Source: Paenibacillus shirakamiensis
GTDB lineage: Bacteria > Bacillota > Bacilli > Paenibacillales > Paenibacillaceae
Length of the DNA stretch: 64,000 nucleotides
Assembly: GCF_017874255.1 (NCBI RefSeq)
Contig: NZ_JAGGLD010000004.1
Coordinates: 186,001-250,000, forward strand
Reading direction: 5' to 3'
Part shown: positions 18,301 to 26,065 of the stretch, one piece after another
Layout of the letters: every line of letters begins with the position of its first letter
How positions within the stretch are numbered: the first letter of the stretch is position 1
Translations under genes and position numbers: made by a program
The notes under the pieces: generated by a model
What the model was told of the DNA's origin: nothing
The model's input: the letters and a program-made list of their open reading frames with translations, nothing else
Databases searched by the model: none

Positions 18301-18870
18301 GAGCTTATCAGTTAAAGGAGTGTTTTTATTCCCAGCTGGAACTTTAAGTTGATCAGCACCCACGAACCAGACATTAGATTTAGGTGAGGTAACAAAAGGT
18401 GCAAATAAGTTATACAGATTACTTTTCTTGTCAGTTTTGCTCATGACATCGTTATGTACCATAACAAGCATACCTTTATTAATATAGCTGGATACAATCT
18501 GAGAGGCTTTAAGCTTAGTGATATCGTTCATTACATCGGTTGTCTCGTGTGAAGAACCTTGTACGCCCGCTATACTATAAAGTCCAGTATCCACAAAAAT
18601 AGCATCATACTTCCCATCAAGCTCATCTCGCATCGCTACAAAATGCTTCATTCTGACTTTCTCTACGGTAACCGTTACTCCCGTCAGATTGCTCATTAGA
18701 GTGGTAAGGTCCGTCGTTTTGTATGGCGAGGTCGCGGTGCTGTTGTTGTCTATAATTTGAAGTATTTTCAGCGGGTATGGTTTGGGGATTTCAGCATTCA
18801 CCTTGAAAAATACAGCGGTCACCAGGAGCAAAAGGGCAAGAATAGGAATTACATAAGCCATACGTTTCAC
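15307..18870 (-). CDS. Large surface protein: duplicated DUF5057-like domains plus Ig-like domains
   Basis: 1187 residues. A membrane-spanning signal (residues about 5-27) is followed by two related alpha/beta domains, at about 33-200 and 320-560. Each starts with a K/V-I/V-LQI strand (LKILQIID; VVRVLQILPG), then GKYDAIFVDTG / GKYDMIVFGFRD, then a glycine-led strand ending in a polar/Asp turn (KGMLVMVHND / GQGVMFTHD). I recognise this as DUF5057-like, with a glutamine-amidotransferase-like Rossmann layout. The rest is beta-rich: a cadherin/Ig-like region near 570-670, a clear BIG2 domain (WTSSNPEIVSVNENGIIE) near 850-930, and at least two more Ig-like units to the C terminus. No LPXTG motif is seen. 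GTG 18870 (AAGGAGG 10 nt upstream) or ATG 18861 starts it. It is convergent inside the pilus locus, so a role in adhesion is plausible but inferred. Confidence 0.75.
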   Translation of the reverse strand: MKRMAYVIPILALLLLVTAVFFKVNAEIPKPYPLKILQIIDNNSTATSPYKTTDLTTLMSNLTGVTVTVEKVRMKHFVAMRDELDGKYDAIFVDTGLYSIAGVQGSSHETTDVMNDITKLKASQIVSSYINKGMLVMVHNDVMSKTDKKSNLYNLFAPFVTSPKSNVWFVGADQLKVPAGNKNTPLTDKLNANITLLKLRPRIDLDASNGQNMKPTDYATDQTKVYVAGDKLVFKFNVYNIENIKDRLIQSNLYLGIDKVLTFDENQMVASTSITGTSGEISYELPKAYSGLLYWRLDLVDQATKIKSYETGTIHFKDEKTVVRVLQILPGGENSSLLKGNNMNAAYLGSDSDDYKINLSVMQSSEFVTTGYKDLNGKYDMIVFGFRDEYNQFASLTAESAQAVHNFISTGQGVMFTHDTIFRDEADTSNKYWKLWVDNFQQDTGQIAPMTNLGLSAPNKSTSTTNVNDGLLTQYPFYLTKGLSTGTNERPLINLTHNQYFTLDLEDPTIVPWYNITGGKRDEEDSWNHFYTYSKGNVTYSGTGHTNSNFPDWEQRLFVNTMYRAFIGSNHAPTITVHAPLATDVIPSYQKLLVSYTANDLDLKDRNVTTGFKFIINGKETTMLPERSVQSGSVINMTFDNPLPEGGDMSIQIVARDRQGAESKVTVPIKIVKVTANLQTNRTLSANVINGKVEKNDTVTMHYTVTPKPIAYFKVKDNDQITIKNVQFSETLPTNLEIITLPVNSSAANFQKSGSLGAGYTISGNLNSIVYRLSADRLTYVADPISFDIAVKPTQNGIYTLRNSNLTFIDIGNSTTKSLQFPTYVFEAVTKLTKLTLDDYTLITGDKTRLIPRYEPNDASLLTYTWTSSNPEIVSVNENGIIETHAVGKAVITAKSIDGSNLTATSQITVIRPELIITGPHNVYKNQTISLNSSLILDGQNITSLKWTVLEGANFVQLSDPQNQWNTNIKGIASGKAVIGLVAQTESQVTHQKYTYNASYEINVSNPMTSIALEGSSEVQLGNQIDLKATFLPLDADQTPFTWKVTNVDGTPTTLASITTSNETAVLTGNDAGTVKVSVTAGTLTVEKLIDIRLLLQLPLSMTLQEGSPEYHLLNDLRPFGLKDTVRNQLIWTSKDSTIVKILNPTSGVIIAGQRGITAVTVTLKDHPNITATIVVKVDSKETDDRY

Positions 18871-19158
18871 GAGAGGACAACCTCCTTAGATTTGATAAAA
18901 ATGTTCAATTACTGCGAAAGGACTTATTTACTAGAAAGTTCATTCTTTTGTCCTGTAAAATTATTGTAAATTAACTAGTGTTATGATATAAATCAATTTA
19001 GGAATAATGTACCATAGTAAGCGTAACAATCATAGATGATTAGTAGACTATTTCACTATAAATTAGGGATTTTTTAACAGATTATACGAAATTAAGGTAG
19101 ACGCCTTATAGAATTTTTTTGGAAGATACCAATAAAGAAAAGTGTGAGGTGATAGGGC

Positions 19159-20823
19159 ATGGCCGTAGTGAAAAAGAGATTAGGAGATTTGCTAGTTGAA
19201 AATGGCGTGATCGCCGAAGAACAGCTGCAAGAAGCACTCCAAGAACAGCGGAAGACGAAGCGAAGACTCGGTGACCTTCTAATCTCTCAAGGTTACATTA
19301 CGGAACAGCAATTAATAGAAGTACTAGAGTTTCAGCTAGGCATACCTCATGTCAGTCTCTTTAAATATCAGATCGATCCTGCACTCACGCAGATTATCCC
19401 TGAGAGTATGGCTAAGCGTTATCAGGTGCTTCCTTTTATGAAGGAAGGTGGCAAGCTGATGGTAGCCATGGCAGATCCACTGGATTACTTTGCGATTGAA
19501 GATCTACGAATGACTACAGGTTTCCGCATCGAGCCGGCTATTTCTACCCGGGATGAACTCCAGCGAGCCATCGCAAGACACTATGGGCTTCGGGACTCGA
19601 TGAGCCAGATGATGGTGGAGCTTCCTACACAAGAAGAAATTGAAGAAACAGAGATTACGGATGAAGGCTCGCCCATCGTACGTCTGGTCAATCAGATGAT
19701 TCAGCAGGCTATTCATTTAAAAGCGTCAGATATCCATGTAGATCCAGCTGAGAATCATGTGACGATTCGCTACCGAATAGATGGATTGCTACGTACCGAG
19801 CGGGTTATTCCTAAGCAGATGCAAGGATTCATCACGGCGAGGCTCAAGATTATGTCAAAGCTGAATATTGCAGAAAGACGCCTTCCTCAAGACGGGCGGA
19901 TGAAGCTGCAATTCGATCTGCGGATGGTAGACATTCGAGTTTCAGTTTTGCCTACCATTCATGGAGAGAAATTAGTATTACGTCTACTAGATTTGAGTAC
20001 AGGAGTTAAGGCTATTGATCAGCTGGGTTTCAGTGATCGGGACTTACAAGCCTTCCAGTCTATTATTGAGAACCCATATGGCATGATTTTGATTACAGGA
20101 CCTACAGGTAGTGGGAAAACAACTACATTGTACTCCGCACTCAATCATCTTAATGAGGAAAGTTCCAATATTATTACCGTGGAAGACCCCGTGGAATATC
20201 AGATAGAGGGAATTAACCAAGTACATGTGAATCCATCGATTGGACTTACATTTGCAGCAGGTCTGCGCTCTATACTTCGGCAAGATCCAAATATTGTTAT
20301 GGTAGGGGAAATTCGTGATAACGAAACGGCGGAGATTGCAATTCGGGCCTCGCTCACCGGTCATTTAGTATTATCTACGCTACATACAAATGATGCAGTC
20401 AGTACAATTACTAGACTTCGAGATATGGAGATTGAGCCGTATCTTATTGCTTCCTCCTTAGTGGGGGTTATTGCACAGCGGCTGGTAAGAAGGATTTGCC
20501 CAGAATGTAAAAAAGCCGTAGCGCCAACCGAGCAGGAGTCCATTGTGCTACACAATCATGGATTAGATGTTGATGTGTTATATCGCGGGAAAGGCTGCGG
20601 TAACTGCAACCAGACAGGCTACCGAGGACGGATGGCTATTCATGAGATCGTAGTGGTTAATGAGAGGTTACGTGAGAGCATCACGCGTGGAGCTTCTATT
20701 CAAGAGCTTCGGCAAGAAGCCTATGCACAGGGCATGGTGAGTCTAATGAACGATGGCATGTCCAAAGTAGCCTTAGGCTATACCACACTGCAAGAAGTAC
20801 TTCGTGAGACGGTATCACATTAA
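19159..20823 (+). CDS. pilB: Type IV pilus assembly ATPase PilB with MshEN domain
   Basis: 554 residues. The first 60 carry two MshEN-type repeats (KRLGDLLVENGVIAEEQLQ and RRLGDLLISQGYITEQQL), with the RLG...L..G...L spacing of the c-di-GMP-binding form. The GspE/PilB core follows: Walker A GPTGSGKTT (from residue 314), the Asp box in VEDPVEYQIEG, Walker B ILRQDPNIVMVGEIRD, the His box LSTLHTNDA, and a zinc tetracysteine module (C447, C450, C480, C483). It is a cytosolic hexamer that powers pilus extension. GAGGTGATAGGGC precedes the ATG. pilT follows after 12 bases. Confidence 0.95.
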   Translation: MAVVKKRLGDLLVENGVIAEEQLQEALQEQRKTKRRLGDLLISQGYITEQQLIEVLEFQLGIPHVSLFKYQIDPALTQIIPESMAKRYQVLPFMKEGGKLMVAMADPLDYFAIEDLRMTTGFRIEPAISTRDELQRAIARHYGLRDSMSQMMVELPTQEEIEETEITDEGSPIVRLVNQMIQQAIHLKASDIHVDPAENHVTIRYRIDGLLRTERVIPKQMQGFITARLKIMSKLNIAERRLPQDGRMKLQFDLRMVDIRVSVLPTIHGEKLVLRLLDLSTGVKAIDQLGFSDRDLQAFQSIIENPYGMILITGPTGSGKTTTLYSALNHLNEESSNIITVEDPVEYQIEGINQVHVNPSIGLTFAAGLRSILRQDPNIVMVGEIRDNETAEIAIRASLTGHLVLSTLHTNDAVSTITRLRDMEIEPYLIASSLVGVIAQRLVRRICPECKKAVAPTEQESIVLHNHGLDVDVLYRGKGCGNCNQTGYRGRMAIHEIVVVNERLRESITRGASIQELRQEAYAQGMVSLMNDGMSKVALGYTTLQEVLRETVSH

Positions 20824-20835
20824 GGGGGCGCTGAC

Positions 20836-21876
20836 ATGACAGGTCACATCGATGAACTACTAATATTAGCTGGGGAACTTAGAGCCTCTGACCTGCACAT
20901 TTCAGTGGGTTCTCCTCCAGTCATCCGGGTGGACGGTGTACTACGTTCCTTGGGAGAACAGATGAACAATCCTATTGATATACAGGAAATGACCTCTCAT
21001 TTGCTTCGTACACAACGTGTTACGGATAAGCCCGAGGAAGAGGAACGAGATTTCGCTTACGCAATTGAGGGTGTGGGACGCTACCGTGTTCATATTTATC
21101 GTCAGCAGAATGAACCGAGTCTAGCTATACGGCTCTTGCCGGGGGTGATTCCTAGCATTGAGGACCTTGCGCTTCCTCAGATTATTCAGATTCTTGCTCA
21201 AAAAATGCAGGGGTTAATCCTTGTAACCGGGCCAACGGGTAGCGGCAAATCTTCCACCTTAGCGGCCATCGTGGGATGGATTAATCGAACTCAGCATAAA
21301 CACATTATTACTTTAGAGGATCCTGTGGAGTTCTTACATGGTCCGGGTCTTTCTCTCATTCATCAGCGTGAAATAGGGGTGGATACGACTGGATTTGCAC
21401 AAGGTCTTAAGGCCGCACTTCGGCAAGATCCCGATGTTATTATGGTGGGGGAACTTAGGGATTTGGAGACGATCTCAGCGGCCATGACTGCGGCCGAGAC
21501 GGGACATCTGGTGCTGGCTACCTTACATACGTCGGATGCACCACAGACTATTGACCGAATTATTGACGCCTACCCTGCATCTCAGCAGTCTCAGATTCGT
21601 GTTCAACTAGCTTCTGTGCTTACCGCCGTAATCTCGCAGCGATTACTACCTAGTCCCAAAACTTCAGGCCGTGTGTGTGTAACTGAAGTGCTGTTAAATA
21701 CGCCGGCTGCGGCCAATCTCATTCGTACAGAGAAGACGCATCAGCTCAAAAGCATTATGCAGACAGGCCGGCAGTTAGGGATGCATACGATGGACATGAA
21801 GGCAAGGGAACTGCTACAGCAAGGCGTGCTTGATCATATTACAGCCAAACCTTATTTGATGGAGGCCAGCAGCTAA
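20836..21876 (+). CDS. pilT: Type IV pilus retraction ATPase PilT
   Basis: 346 residues, the family's usual length. Visible are the N-terminal PAS-like part (ASDLHISVGSPPVIRVDG), Walker A GPTGSGKSSTLAA, VITLEDPVEFLH-type Asp box (HIITLEDPVEF), Walker B LRQDPDVIMVGELRD, and the His box LATLHTSDAPQTIDRIID. It lacks the zinc module of PilB, as PilT does. It depolymerises the pilus, giving twitching or DNA/surface retraction. GGGGGCGCTGAC precedes the ATG. The stop and the pilC start overlap (TAATG). Confidence 0.94.
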   Translation: MTGHIDELLILAGELRASDLHISVGSPPVIRVDGVLRSLGEQMNNPIDIQEMTSHLLRTQRVTDKPEEEERDFAYAIEGVGRYRVHIYRQQNEPSLAIRLLPGVIPSIEDLALPQIIQILAQKMQGLILVTGPTGSGKSSTLAAIVGWINRTQHKHIITLEDPVEFLHGPGLSLIHQREIGVDTTGFAQGLKAALRQDPDVIMVGELRDLETISAAMTAAETGHLVLATLHTSDAPQTIDRIIDAYPASQQSQIRVQLASVLTAVISQRLLPSPKTSGRVCVTEVLLNTPAAANLIRTEKTHQLKSIMQTGRQLGMHTMDMKARELLQQGVLDHITAKPYLMEASS

Positions 21877-23084
21877 TGCCTCAATTCGAATATCGTGTGA
21901 AGACGGCTAGCGGTCGTGATCTGACGGGCAAGTTGACTGCGGCAGATAAATCTACCGCTATGGAAGATTTGCGGAAGCGGAATGTGACCGTTTTTTCACT
22001 AAAAGAACAGAACAATTCTATCTTTTCCAAAGATATTTATCTAGGCAATCCCGTCAAAACTATACAGTTCATCATCTATTGCCGACAGTTTGCCACCTTG
22101 ATTCGTGCGGGGGTAACCATTGTAGAATCTACGGTCATTCTAGCCGAACAGACGGACAGCAAGGCCCTAAAAAAAGCGTTGTTAGATATACACTCGAGCT
22201 TAATGCGGGGTGTGCCTTATTCTCAGGCAGTGCTGGATCATCGCAAAATTTTCCCGACGATGTTCGTCAGCATGATACGCGCGGGAGAGGAATCCGGCAA
22301 TCTGGAAGGTACGCTGGAGCGCTTAGCTATCTTTTTTGAGAAGCAGTATAAGACACGGGAAAAGGTTAAGTCAGCGCTCATGTATCCAATGACCGTAGGT
22401 ATTCTAGCAATCGCATCCGTCGTCTATCTCCTGTGGGCGATTGTACCTCAATTCGTGACCATGTTCGCTTCGATGAATGCTACTTTACCTGTAGTAACGC
22501 GTATCGTGCTAGGGCTAAGCGGCAGTATTCAACATCAGTGGTATATTTGGGCGATGTTGCTTGTCCTAGGTATAGCGGGGTACCAATTAATGAAGCGGGA
22601 TGAACGGGGAGCCTACTGGATTGATTATGCGAAGCTTAAAATACCTGTATTCGGAAAATTAATGCAAAAAAGTGCGATTGCTCAGTTCACACGTACCTTC
22701 TCCTCGTTGTACGCAAGTTCGGTCCCTGTATTGCAAGCCCTGGCGATTGTGGAAGGCGTCGCCGGGAATAAAGTGATTGAGCAATTCATACGCAAAGCGG
22801 GCGATTCATTACGGCAAGGGAATCCTTTGTCTGAACCGCTGAAGCAAGCTTGGGTGTTCCCCCCACTAGTGACGCAAATGATCGCTATTGGTGAGGAGAC
22901 CGGGGCACTGGATCAAATGCTGGAAAAGGTAGCTGATTTCTACGAGATGGATGTAGAGAACACCGTAGACCGATTGAAATCGCTCATCGAACCGCTGTTG
23001 ATCGTGTTTTTGGCCGGCGTGGTAGGCCTGATTGTCGCAGCTATTATGCTGCCGATGTTCAGCATTTACAACCAGATGGGTTAA
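21876..23084 (+). CDS. pilC: Type IV pilus inner-membrane platform protein PilC
   Basis: 402 residues, with two T2SSF domains (about 70-195 and 270-395), each ending in hydrophobic segments. Typical motifs are FCRQFATLIRAGV-like (IYCRQFATLIRAGVTIVES), GEESGNLEGTLERLA and GEETGALDQMLEKVADFYE. It is the membrane platform on which PilB and PilT act. It starts within the pilT stop codon, so it is translationally coupled. Confidence 0.95.
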   Translation: MPQFEYRVKTASGRDLTGKLTAADKSTAMEDLRKRNVTVFSLKEQNNSIFSKDIYLGNPVKTIQFIIYCRQFATLIRAGVTIVESTVILAEQTDSKALKKALLDIHSSLMRGVPYSQAVLDHRKIFPTMFVSMIRAGEESGNLEGTLERLAIFFEKQYKTREKVKSALMYPMTVGILAIASVVYLLWAIVPQFVTMFASMNATLPVVTRIVLGLSGSIQHQWYIWAMLLVLGIAGYQLMKRDERGAYWIDYAKLKIPVFGKLMQKSAIAQFTRTFSSLYASSVPVLQALAIVEGVAGNKVIEQFIRKAGDSLRQGNPLSEPLKQAWVFPPLVTQMIAIGEETGALDQMLEKVADFYEMDVENTVDRLKSLIEPLLIVFLAGVVGLIVAAIMLPMFSIYNQMG

Positions 23085-23194
23085 TCTGCGGTGATCTTTT
23101 ATAGGTCATAGTAAGCACAAGATATGCCCATGTCGATGACGGAGTACAATTGTTAAGAATCAGAAAATGAATGAAAAATTTAGGAGGAATTCAC

Positions 23195-23659
23195 ATGTTA
23201 GCAAGAGCAATGAATGCAAGGTTAAAGAAGTTAGGTAAAGAAGAGAAAGGGTTCACATTGATTGAGTTACTAGCGGTTATCGTAATTATCGGTATCATTG
23301 CAATTATTGCTATTCCACTGATTTCAGGTATTCTCAGCAATACGAAGCAAGATGCAAACGTAGCAACGGCTGGCCAGATCTACGATGCGGCAAGATTGTA
23401 CGTAATCAGCGAGCTTAATGGGGATTTTAAGAATAAAACAGTTCCTATAAATGGTGATGATGCAACTTCTACACTTATGAGTAAGGGTTATCTCGATAAA
23501 AAACTATTGCTTCCTAGTACTAAAGCACAAATCACAGGGGGTAACGTGAAATTCGATGCTAATGGGGTGTTAGATAGTGCAGCAGCTGTTACTATTACAA
23601 CCTCAGAGGGAGACATAATATATACTTCTGATGATGTACTTAAAGCTAAAAGAAAGTAA
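23195..23659 (+). CDS. pilA: Major type IV prepilin (PilA/ComGC-like)
   Basis: 154 residues from ATG 23195, which has AGGAGG 7 nt upstream; an in-frame ATG 24 bases earlier has no ribosome site. A 25-residue basic leader ends at EEKG, followed by FTLIELLAVIVIIGIIAII: a textbook class III prepilin site with Glu5 and the N-terminal helix. The globular part has no cysteine. It has a short gap upstream (110 bases) and a weak hairpin after it, as expected for a pilin made in excess of the assembly proteins. Its place directly before the prepilin peptidase gene supports the assignment as main subunit. Confidence 0.9.
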   Translation: MLARAMNARLKKLGKEEKGFTLIELLAVIVIIGIIAIIAIPLISGILSNTKQDANVATAGQIYDAARLYVISELNGDFKNKTVPINGDDATSTLMSKGYLDKKLLLPSTKAQITGGNVKFDANGVLDSAAAVTITTSEGDIIYTSDDVLKAKRK

Positions 23660-23683
23660 TACATGAAATATTTTTTCACATCT

Positions 23684-23710
23684 CAGGAACCGTAACCCGG
23701 TTCCTGTTTC
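23684..23710 (+). terminator. Weak hairpin after the major pilin gene
   Basis: CAGGAACCG pairs with CGGTTCCTG around five bases, followed by only TTTC. It may stop part of the transcripts or protect the pilin mRNA 3' end. Confidence 0.55.
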
Positions 23711-23739
23711 AAATTCAAGACGAAAGCAGATTTGCCTAA

Positions 23740-24492
23740 ATGTCGATCATTATAGCTTTATATATAACGTTAATAGGCTTAATTATGGGTTCTTTTTATA
23801 ATGTGGTAGCTTCACGTATTCCGGTAGGCGAGTCCATTGTCCATCCTCCCTCACATTGTTCGGGCTGTGGAACCAAGCTCAAGGCGAGAGATTTAATTCC
23901 TCTTCTAAGCTATGTAGCATCTAAAGGCCGCTGCCGTTACTGCGGGATGCGACTCTCCTGGTTATATCCTGCCAGTGAAGCAATGACAGGCTTGTTATTC
24001 CTATGGATTTTCAATCTAAAAGAAATAACAACTGAATCCCTCATTGGATTTACCCTTGTGAGTATGGGGATCATCGTGTCTGTAGCCGATATGATATATA
24101 TGCGTATTCCTAATAAAATTTTGATGTTCTTCGCCCCCTTGTTCATCATCCTGGTAATTATTTGGCCTGCTCATTCTCTGTGGAGTCACGGTTTAGGCGC
24201 GATAGCGGGTGGCGGCATTCTAGTTCTCATCGTACTCATCACAGGAGCGATGGGGATAGGAGATGTGAAGCTGTTTGCTTTATGCGGATGGTGTATAGGG
24301 TTACCGAATACGCTATTAGCTTTGTTGTTAGCCTGCGCTATCGGTACGTTAGTGGGGGGCGGGCTGATGTTGACTGGGCAGGTGAAGAGAGGCCAGCCGA
24401 TTTCGTTTGGTCCATTTTTGATGATAGGAACACTAATTGCTTATGGATATGGTTCAGAAATTATCGGCGGGTATCTCTCGCTCATCGGTTAG
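23740..24492 (+). CDS. pilD: Prepilin peptidase/N-methyltransferase
   Basis: 250 residues, polytopic. The N-terminal methyltransferase part has GSFYNVVASRIP and the zinc tetracysteine pair (HCSGCGTKL and CRYCGMRL). The A24 aspartic peptidase part shows both catalytic motifs: SVADMIYMRIPN and GAMGIGDVKLFALCG. It cleaves and N-methylates the prepilins of this locus at the cytoplasmic face of the membrane. The ribosome site of ATG 23740 is weak, which may keep its level below that of pilin. Confidence 0.94.
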   Translation: MSIIIALYITLIGLIMGSFYNVVASRIPVGESIVHPPSHCSGCGTKLKARDLIPLLSYVASKGRCRYCGMRLSWLYPASEAMTGLLFLWIFNLKEITTESLIGFTLVSMGIIVSVADMIYMRIPNKILMFFAPLFIILVIIWPAHSLWSHGLGAIAGGGILVLIVLITGAMGIGDVKLFALCGWCIGLPNTLLALLLACAIGTLVGGGLMLTGQVKRGQPISFGPFLMIGTLIAYGYGSEIIGGYLSLIG

Positions 24493-24504
24493 GAGGCAGC
24501 AGTT

Positions 24505-26064
24505 ATGTTCGGAATAAGCTCATCCCGGGTGGGAATTACGATTGAGCAGAATGCTATACGTTATGTCAGATTAAAAAAAAGTAAATCATCCGAGATGGAG
24601 AGCAAAGGCTGCTTGACGCTCCCTCGTGGTCTGATTATAGAGAATGAAATTACAGACCGATCTGTGTTAGGGCAATCTGTTGCCCAGTGGGTGAAGCAGG
24701 AAGGGCTGAAGGGGAGCGAGGTCAATCTTTCCATTCCGCCTTCTCAGATTATTATACGTAGAATGTCGATTCCAAGTCTTCAACCGAAGCAAATCGAGCA
24801 GTTAGTGAAGCTTGAGGTTGAGACGGCGCTGCACTTACCGTTTGACTACCCTGTATATGATTACATTACGGTGAGTCAGGATGAGGATCATACTCACCTT
24901 CTTGTGTATGTGGCTCCCAGAGAACTTATCGAAGGATATATTCAGGTGCTGACGGAGGCCGGCGTCAAAGTAAAATCTGTGGAGACTTCTGCCACGGCGC
25001 TAACCCGAGCTATTCAGCATGCATCCTTACAGCAGGAAGAAGCATCGCCCGATGTAATGCTGATTCATTTGGACGCGGGGCTACTCGATATCCATATGCT
25101 TCATAATGGACAGCCTGTATTTATGCGTACTTTAGATTTACAGGAAGCGGACTCATATGCCCTACCCATAGAACTGGAAAAAGATGAAGAGAGTGTGCTC
25201 GGTGCTACTAAGGAGCGGTCATCTGGATTCTCATCGAGTCAGATTGTTGAGATTACAGCGGAAATCTCTCGTATGCTTAACTTTTATCAATATAGTCTTC
25301 ATGATGGAAATTCAAGAATTAGCCATATCATTATCAGCGGCAGATCTGATTTGCAAGAGCAATTAGAACATGAGTTGGAGCTTTCACATGCTGAACTAAA
25401 TATTCGTAGCCTGGTCCGTTTTGCAGAGGGCGCTTCCAACGCAGAGCTAGAAATGTACAGAATGGCCGTTGGTGCAGCTATTAGAGATCGAGCGATACGA
25501 AGTATTAATCTTTATCCGCAAGAAGATCGAGAGGCTAGGATCTACCCCATGCTTGTAATGTCTCTAGGGGCGCTGTGGTTATTAGGAGGTATAGCTTCAG
25601 GTATTCTCTATGTTCAAGGACATAACCATGTGAACCAGCATTCGAATCAGCTGCAAGTGTTACAAGAAGAAAATGCACAGCTTCAAGTTAAATTGAACAA
25701 GCTGAGCTCAGGGGGTGCTAATCAAGTGACTAACCCTGCGGATATAATTGCTTCAATAAATGAAATGAAAATGGATGCCGTCCAAGTTGTAGATTCCATG
25801 CAGCGTCCCCTTCCGGTAGGGGGAGCACTTATGAATGCAGCCTATTCACAGAATAAAGAGCTCAATGTAACGGTAGGTTTCACATCCATGTCTGATGCGG
25901 CCACGTATTTAGCTAGTCTACGCAAACTGCCTTTTGCAGTGAGCACGGAGATCACTAAGCTAACCCAGGATAATGGGAATGCGGGAGCAGCTCAGATCTA
26001 CACGGCTGTATATAAAATCCTAATGAAAAATGCGGATCAGTCTGCGAATGGAGAGGCAGGTTAA
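24505..26064 (+). CDS. pilM: Fused PilM-PilN pilus alignment protein
   Basis: 519 residues. The first 335 are an actin-like PilM domain (VGITIEQNAIRYVRLKK, LSIPPSQIIIRRMSIPSL, EVETALHLPFDYPVYDY, and the late HIIISGRSDL strand). Then comes INLYPQ, the short PilN signature that normally binds PilM in trans. A membrane helix (around MLVMSLGALWLLGGIAS), a coiled coil and a PilN-like periplasmic domain (about 430-510) follow. So PilM and PilN are one chain that links the cytosolic motor side to the extracytoplasmic side. Separate pilM and pilN genes are usual in Gram-negatives. One base separates its stop codon from the pilO ATG. Confidence 0.85.
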   Translation: MFGISSSRVGITIEQNAIRYVRLKKSKSSEMESKGCLTLPRGLIIENEITDRSVLGQSVAQWVKQEGLKGSEVNLSIPPSQIIIRRMSIPSLQPKQIEQLVKLEVETALHLPFDYPVYDYITVSQDEDHTHLLVYVAPRELIEGYIQVLTEAGVKVKSVETSATALTRAIQHASLQQEEASPDVMLIHLDAGLLDIHMLHNGQPVFMRTLDLQEADSYALPIELEKDEESVLGATKERSSGFSSSQIVEITAEISRMLNFYQYSLHDGNSRISHIIISGRSDLQEQLEHELELSHAELNIRSLVRFAEGASNAELEMYRMAVGAAIRDRAIRSINLYPQEDREARIYPMLVMSLGALWLLGGIASGILYVQGHNHVNQHSNQLQVLQEENAQLQVKLNKLSSGGANQVTNPADIIASINEMKMDAVQVVDSMQRPLPVGGALMNAAYSQNKELNVTVGFTSMSDAATYLASLRKLPFAVSTEITKLTQDNGNAGAAQIYTAVYKILMKNADQSANGEAG

Positions 26065-26065
26065 C

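Noticed and set aside
18871..19158. Possible c-di-GMP riboswitch upstream of pilB
   Set aside because: The GEMM core sequences (such as the CACGCACAGGGCAAACC type) are not present on either strand.
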